Source: Aquilaria yunnanensis
Taxonomy: Eukaryota > Streptophyta > Magnoliopsida > Malvales > Thymelaeaceae
Direction of reading: 5' to 3'
Assembly (NCBI GenBank): GCA_039654915.1
Contig: CM077594.1
Coordinates: 10,630,001 to 10,694,000, forward strand
Length of the DNA stretch: 64,000 nucleotides
Made by a program: the position numbers and the translations under genes
Part shown: positions 59,660 through 64,000 of the stretch, piece after piece
Numbering within the stretch: the first letter of the stretch is position 1
How the letters are laid out: every line of letters starts with the position of its first letter
The notes under the pieces: generated by a model
What the model was told of the DNA's origin: nothing
What the model saw: the letters and a program-made list of their open reading frames with translations, nothing else
The model's database searches: none

Positions 59660-60971
59660 ACCTCACTGCCCCTTTAACTTTACATTCTGATGGCCATGGG
59701 CCTCATCGTTTAGAGTCATGGTGACTGTTGGAGAGACTTCTAGGAGGAAGAACGCCTGGAGGATGGTGCGCCCAAGGGAGAGTGCCTGAAAGCTCAGAAA
59801 CAAAGGGTTAGGAGGCCCCCGGAATGTTTTTCTGAGGGGGGAGCCTCCGACGCCCAAGTCAGTGGTGGCTGAGAAAAAGGCAGAGGAAATAGCATACAGG
59901 GCTGAAGAGTCTTGCCTGGTAATTTTCTCAGAGAGTGGGAGCAGTGTTTTGCCAACCAACCCCCTGCCAAGTATTAATTCCTGGTATTTATAGGAGTGCC
60001 TAGCCCGTTCAGATCGCGACACGTGTTCGGTCGGATGTTCCTGAATTTCTAGGCGTAGGAGACAGATAGCTGGTAGCAGGTTGCCTTGAGCCACGTGCTG
60101 AGATGGGCCATGATGTGATTCTGATGGCGTCCGTGTGTCAGAGCGCCTTTTGAGGCGGCTTGTGACGTCTGTGAAAGGACGTGTTAGAGGCTTCCGTAAA
60201 TGCTTCCATAAATGCTCCTGCCGTACTCCCGAGGTCCCTGGGTGAGGTCGTCCTTTGGTATGGACAGATCCTCTTCGGGAAACAAGCCCTCAGTTCGGGG
60301 GTTCCCAGTTTCAGGGAGTTCCGCCTTCGGGGATATCATGTTCGGCTCGCTATGTCTGGTGCCGCTTTTTCGAAGGCGATCGGTTCGCAACCTTGGGGGG
60401 GCAAGTAGTGTCCTCGGGTTTTCCTGGCGTGCCGGGCTCGGAGCTCTTCGGCTATCTCCCGAGGTGCATGATCACACCTTTTCTCGGGTAGCGCCAGCTT
60501 CTTCTGGCCATTCTTGTGGTAGGGAGTTCGGCCAGATAGAGGTGATAGCGTTTGGCTATCACATGCCCCCCTTTGGAAAGTCGAAGTGAAGACTTCGGTT
60601 TTGTATCTCTTTCCGAGGTTGTTCATGGGAGTCTCTTGGAAGCTCAACCTATTCCGAGGATGCGCCTTTCGTCCGAAGATCATGGGCTCTTCGGCCTTGG
60701 CCTGTTCTTTGGTGTCTTCGGGGCGGAGCCTGTGCCGAAGATACACCTCTTGCCCGAAGGTCATGGGCTGTTCGGCCATAGCCTGTCTCTTGGCGTCCTC
60801 GAGTTGGCCTGCTCTTTGTTTCTGCAGGTCTGTTTGGCCAAGCGTGTCAGTCTGAGCGGCGCGTCCCAGTTTTCCAGGGATATCAGAAGACGTGTCCCAA
60901 TCAGGGGATGTGTCCCAGTTTTTAAGGGACGTTTGGAGGACGTGTCCCCCATTTTTGCGCAGCGGTTGACA
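59660..60971 (-). mobile_element. Probable LTR (minus orientation) of the element carrying the PF04195-type gene
   Basis: On the minus strand a TATA box (CTCCTATAAATACC, rc of about 59984-59998) is followed by GC-rich leader sequence that is open for 143 codons without a domain. Upstream of it (60000-60971) is repetitive, CGAAG/TTCGG-rich DNA with direct repeats. A TGTCAACCGC end at 60971 and a CCATCA end near 59690 are possible LTR limits, but no duplication was found, so both limits are tentative. The sharp rise in GC compared with the flank at 59450 marks the element edge. Confidence 0.4.
60650..60960 (+). repeat. Short tandem repeats in the LTR-like region
   Basis: Two units of about 77 bp (about 60653-60729 and 60730-60806) share CGAAGNTCATGGGCT, TTCGGCC and CTTGGCGTC/TTGGTGTC words. 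They are followed by four spaced GTGTCCCA / GTCCCAGTTTT units up to about 60950. Confidence 0.7.
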
Positions 60972-61103
60972 CGTGGCGCTTTGCCATTGGAGGAGAGTCG
61001 CGTCGGTTACAGAGGGCGCGCCTTTTCAGGTGCAGAGAGCAGTTACGGTGACGGTTCGCCTCCAAAGGGTACTTATGACGATGTTTCGGTTACCCACCTC
61101 TGG

Positions 61104-61116
61104 CTTATAAATAGCC
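61104..61116 (+). promoter_or_regulatory. TATA box of the PF04195-type gene
   Basis: CTTATAAATAGCCC lies about 260 bp upstream of the first exon's ATG and is the only good TATA box on this strand nearby. It faces away from the minus-strand TATA at about 59990. Confidence 0.6.
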
Positions 61117-61371
61117 CATTCCATCATAAGTTCCTTTTGCTTTTTCTTCTGCTCTTTTCTCTGCTTTGCCCCTGTTCTTGCACTTTCTTACTTTCTGTGG
61201 TGGAGCTACCTTAATCAGAGCTTTTTTCCAGCCAGCTTTCACGACGGCGTCCTCAGATTTTGGCAAGTCTTTCGGTGGGTTTTTGTTTTCTAGACCGTTT
61301 TGATCCCTCTGTTCTTTGGAGTTTTTTTTTTTTCTGGAAACTGTTTTCTTGTCTTTTCCAAACTCGTTTTC

Positions 61372-63898
61372 ATGTCTACAATGCATATCCCTGAGAGCTG
61401 GCAGCCTCTTTTAGCCCATCCTTGTTGCACCACCCCTGCAAAGTTAGAGAGGTGGAAGAAAAAGTTCTTTCTTCCCTCTCACACCATTACTAGGCTGCCT
61501 CGTTCTAGCCATTATGCTTTTTCAAACCATAGAAACGAGGTTACCGTTTTCCAAGCCCAGCTGAAGGCCGGTCTTCGGTATCCTCCCCCGAAGATGGTTT
61601 GCGAGTTCTGCCAATTTCATGGCATTACTGTGAACCAGCTTCCCCCGAACTCGTTCTGCTATTTCAACGCCTACCTCTGCATGTGTGGCGTGTTCGGGAT
61701 AGAACCCCACTTCATAATCTTTATGCAGTATTACAAGCTCTCTGTGGTCCCGAAGGGTGGCTTCTATTTCATGCTACCTCGGGGATCCGGGAGCAAGAAA
61801 TTCATGTTCACCTTCGCCACTAAGGATAGCTGGCGGGGGTGGCAACAAAAGTTCTTATTCCTGAAGATGGTTGAGGCCTGGTCGTACGTCCCGACCAAAT
61901 GGGCTCATGGAATACTGAATGTGGACGTCGTTGATCCGAGGATGCTGCTGACTCCAGAGTTGGCTCCCGTGTTCGCGGATTTCGACGCCCGCATTCGGGT
62001 TGTCTCTGACTGGACTCTCGAGGTTGCTCCGCGTGCCCTTTACCCTTTTTCTATCAACTGGAAGTTGATGACCGAAGAGGTCCTTCGGGAGCTAAAGGTG
62101 GTGAAGGAGCACGAGACTGACCTCAAGATGCCAGCTCCTGCCATCGCCGGGAAGGATTCCTGGTTGGTTAAGCTTCTTAAGGAGGAAATTTCTTTCGAAA
62201 CGCTTGTCGAAAGTGAGTTGTCTTCTACTCCCTTGCTGTTTTCTTCCTCGGACTTACGCTGATATTTCTATTTTTTTTCAGAGATGGGCGACGGGACTGC
62301 CGCCTATTACAAGTCCCTTTTCTTCGGCCAAGTGGAGAAGGGGGAGCAGACAAAGAAGGCAACTTCCCGAAGGCAGCAGTCTGTCGGTGCTGGTCCTTCG
62401 GCAAAACGGGCGAAGAAGACTGTCCTTTCCTCCCCTTTGGAAAGTATTGGGGAGGAAAGCGAGGACGCTGAGGCCGCTGCCGCTTCGCTGCCCGAACCTT
62501 CGGCCGAGGTCCCTGCCGCCACCGACGTCCCTCATACCGACACCCCTCCCCAAAGTCCCACCCCGTCGCAAGTCCTTCTGGACGCCGTGGTAGAGGCACC
62601 TTCTGCCGTGGAGCGGCGCAGGCAGAAGGGTAAGGGCATTTCGACCGAGGAGGCTGAGGACTCCGAGGACGTCGTTGTCGAGGTCCCTCCAGGTTAGTTG
62701 CTTTCAGGACAAGTACGCCTCTCTTTTTGTTTTTTCTGAATTTTCCTTTGTCTCTGACCCACTTCTCGTTTTCGCCGTGCAGGGGAGGTACTTACCCCTG
62801 GATGGGCGACCGAACACGCGAAGGCGAGGGCCCTTCGCGACGCCAAAGTCCCGCAAGGGAAGGTTCCCAAAGAGCCTTTCTGGACATTCATGGAGGACAT
62901 GAACTTGTACTCCGAGGACTGTCCAGAAATGGCGAAGCAAATTTCGAAGGGGGTGCTTACAGAGGCCTCCTTCAAGGCTATTGCAGCGGCGCACTCGGAT
63001 GATGACACCCTTGCCGCCAAAGTCACCGAGCATGCTGCTCAGGTATGTTCTTCACACCTTTTTCCCTTCAATTTTTCCTAAGTGCCTGGCTCTTACTGAC
63101 CTTGCGTTCATCTTTTTGCAGCTGCTGGGATACGTCGGCTTTTTCCGAGTTCGGGTGGCCAGGTAGGCGAAGTTCCGAGCTTCAGCCTTTGAGGCCTTAA
63201 AGAAGGCGAAGGCCACTCGCTTGGCATTGACCACCGAGAACCAGCGGCTGTCAGCTGCTGCGAAGGAAGAAGTTGCCGCTCTTCGGGAGGAGTTCCGGAA
63301 GGAGAAAGAAGAACTTGAGAAGGACTCCTCCCGGAAGATTGCTGACCTCGGCGAGCAGATAAATAGAATGCTGGCCACCAACGAGGAGCTCCTAAAGGAT
63401 AAGTCAGATTCTGACAAGCTCATACTGGCGCTGACGGCTGAGAAAAATATCCTTGCAGCCGAGGTCAAGTCCTTGAAGAAGGATTCGAAGGGGAAGAAGC
63501 AGATAAAGGCGCTGGACGAGGAGATCGCAGATCTGAAGGACGAGCTTGACGACCTCGAGCTTGAGAAGAACAAGTCTGATCAAATGGCCAAGGTCGCCTT
63601 TCAGGACGGCTTCTGCCTTGTTCGGCACCAAGTCCTCCAGAGGTTCCCAGGTCTGGACCTCTCTTTTCTAGAGGCTCTAAACATTCCTGAGGGACCTAGG
63701 TGGGAATGGTCCAAGGTCGAACACTTGAAGCTTCCTCCTTCAATTCCAGCGCCGAAGGTGGCGGAAAAAGGGTGGACCAGCAAGTGGCTCTCGGGACGCT
63801 GCGAACCCTTAGGCTATTTTAGGGCCCCCTCTTCCTTCCCTTCTATTTTGTATTCCTTCTTCGGGCACTTCTTTATTGTAAAGCAGCTTACTCCTTAA
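61372..63898 (+). CDS. Retrotransposon-derived 'putative gypsy type transposon' (PF04195-type) protein gene with one in-frame stop
   Basis: Four exons can be read: 61372-62212, 62282-62692, 62783-63042 and 63122-63898. All have GT/AG borders and matching phases and would give 762 aa. Exon 1 holds the PF04195-type domain (VFQAQLKAGLRYPPPKMV, FCYFNAYLCMCGVFG, KDSWRGWQQKFLFLKM at roughly residues 50-170). Exon 2 is an acidic Ala/Pro/Glu-rich linker with a basic KRAKK patch. Exon 4 is a long coiled coil (heptads over about 250 bp of codons) ending in GFCLVRHQVLQRFPGLDLSFL, a closing motif common in these proteins. A TAG at 63164-63166 interrupts exon 4 after 14 codons. It overlaps a CAG/GTAGG that could serve as a splice donor. 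The ATG at 61372 was preferred to the TTG-type start further up. The molecular function of this family is not known. Confidence 0.75.
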
Positions 63899-64000
63899 TG
63901 AAGGCTTTTTTGGCTAAGTGTTTCTTCAAGTTTCTTTATTTCCATTGCCCCGAATGCATATGCTCAAGAGACTTCGGAAAACCTGCAGTCAAAGAAACTT

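Noticed and set aside
59663..60094. 143-codon frame on the minus strand
   Set aside because: It follows a TATA box inside an LTR-like region and has no recognisable domain. It is more likely non-coding leader sequence.
60181..61214. Plus-strand frames of up to 220 codons upstream of the PF04195-type gene
   Set aside because: They overlap tandem repeats and the TATA box and do not join the downstream exons. They are open by base composition.

Overview
The window is AT-rich nuclear DNA from a flowering plant, most likely a eudicot with a large, repeat-filled genome. Signs of this are long introns with GT/AG borders, three ordinary plant housekeeping or transport genes, and many plant-type transposable elements separated by gene-free stretches.

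Three host genes can be read exon by exon. (1) A PRP4/LACHESIS-type U4/U6 snRNP WD40 splicing factor lies on the plus strand (6435-10054, 571 aa, five coding exons). (2) An AVT1-type vacuolar amino-acid transporter lies on the minus strand (15891-11898, 549 aa, eleven coding exons, one of only 24 nt). Genes 1 and 2 converge on a short interval that holds a PIF/Harbinger-like element. (3) A DHHC protein S-acyltransferase of the PAT15 type lies on the minus strand (57145-54361, 275 aa, seven exons). A fourth, transposon-derived gene (61372-63898, plus) encodes a 'putative gypsy type transposon' (PF04195-type) protein with a coiled coil. It has four exons and one in-frame TAG. A 109-codon proline-rich ORF with a C-terminal membrane segment (28424-28095, minus) is a weak candidate for a small host gene.

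Most of the rest is mobile DNA. From left to right: a T-rich tandem array (about 975-4740) broken by two Mutator-like elements with long inverted repeats; a hAT element (5216-5925) directly upstream of the PRP4 leader; Stowaway-type MITEs scattered from 16.9 to 58.9 kb; a minus-strand LINE (23.2-24.7 kb) abutting a CACTA element (24734-27264); a small hAT (27492-27941); a second CACTA-like element (28759-30853); a plus-strand LINE tail (31.9-32.7 kb); a CT/GA imperfect hairpin (34.8-35.5 kb); four more long-TIR elements (36.5-44.2 kb), one split by a 2440-bp solo LTR; two LTR-like stretches and a TRIM (47.3-52.3 kb); and an LTR-like region with divergent TATA boxes next to the PF04195-type gene.

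I found no operon-like or defence-like system. The most informative signals are the nested insertions with intact target-site duplications, the exactly duplicated 5' splice site in PRP4, and the almost intact PF04195-type gene. Element boundaries given with a target-site duplication were read directly from the sequence. Boundaries marked approximate were not.
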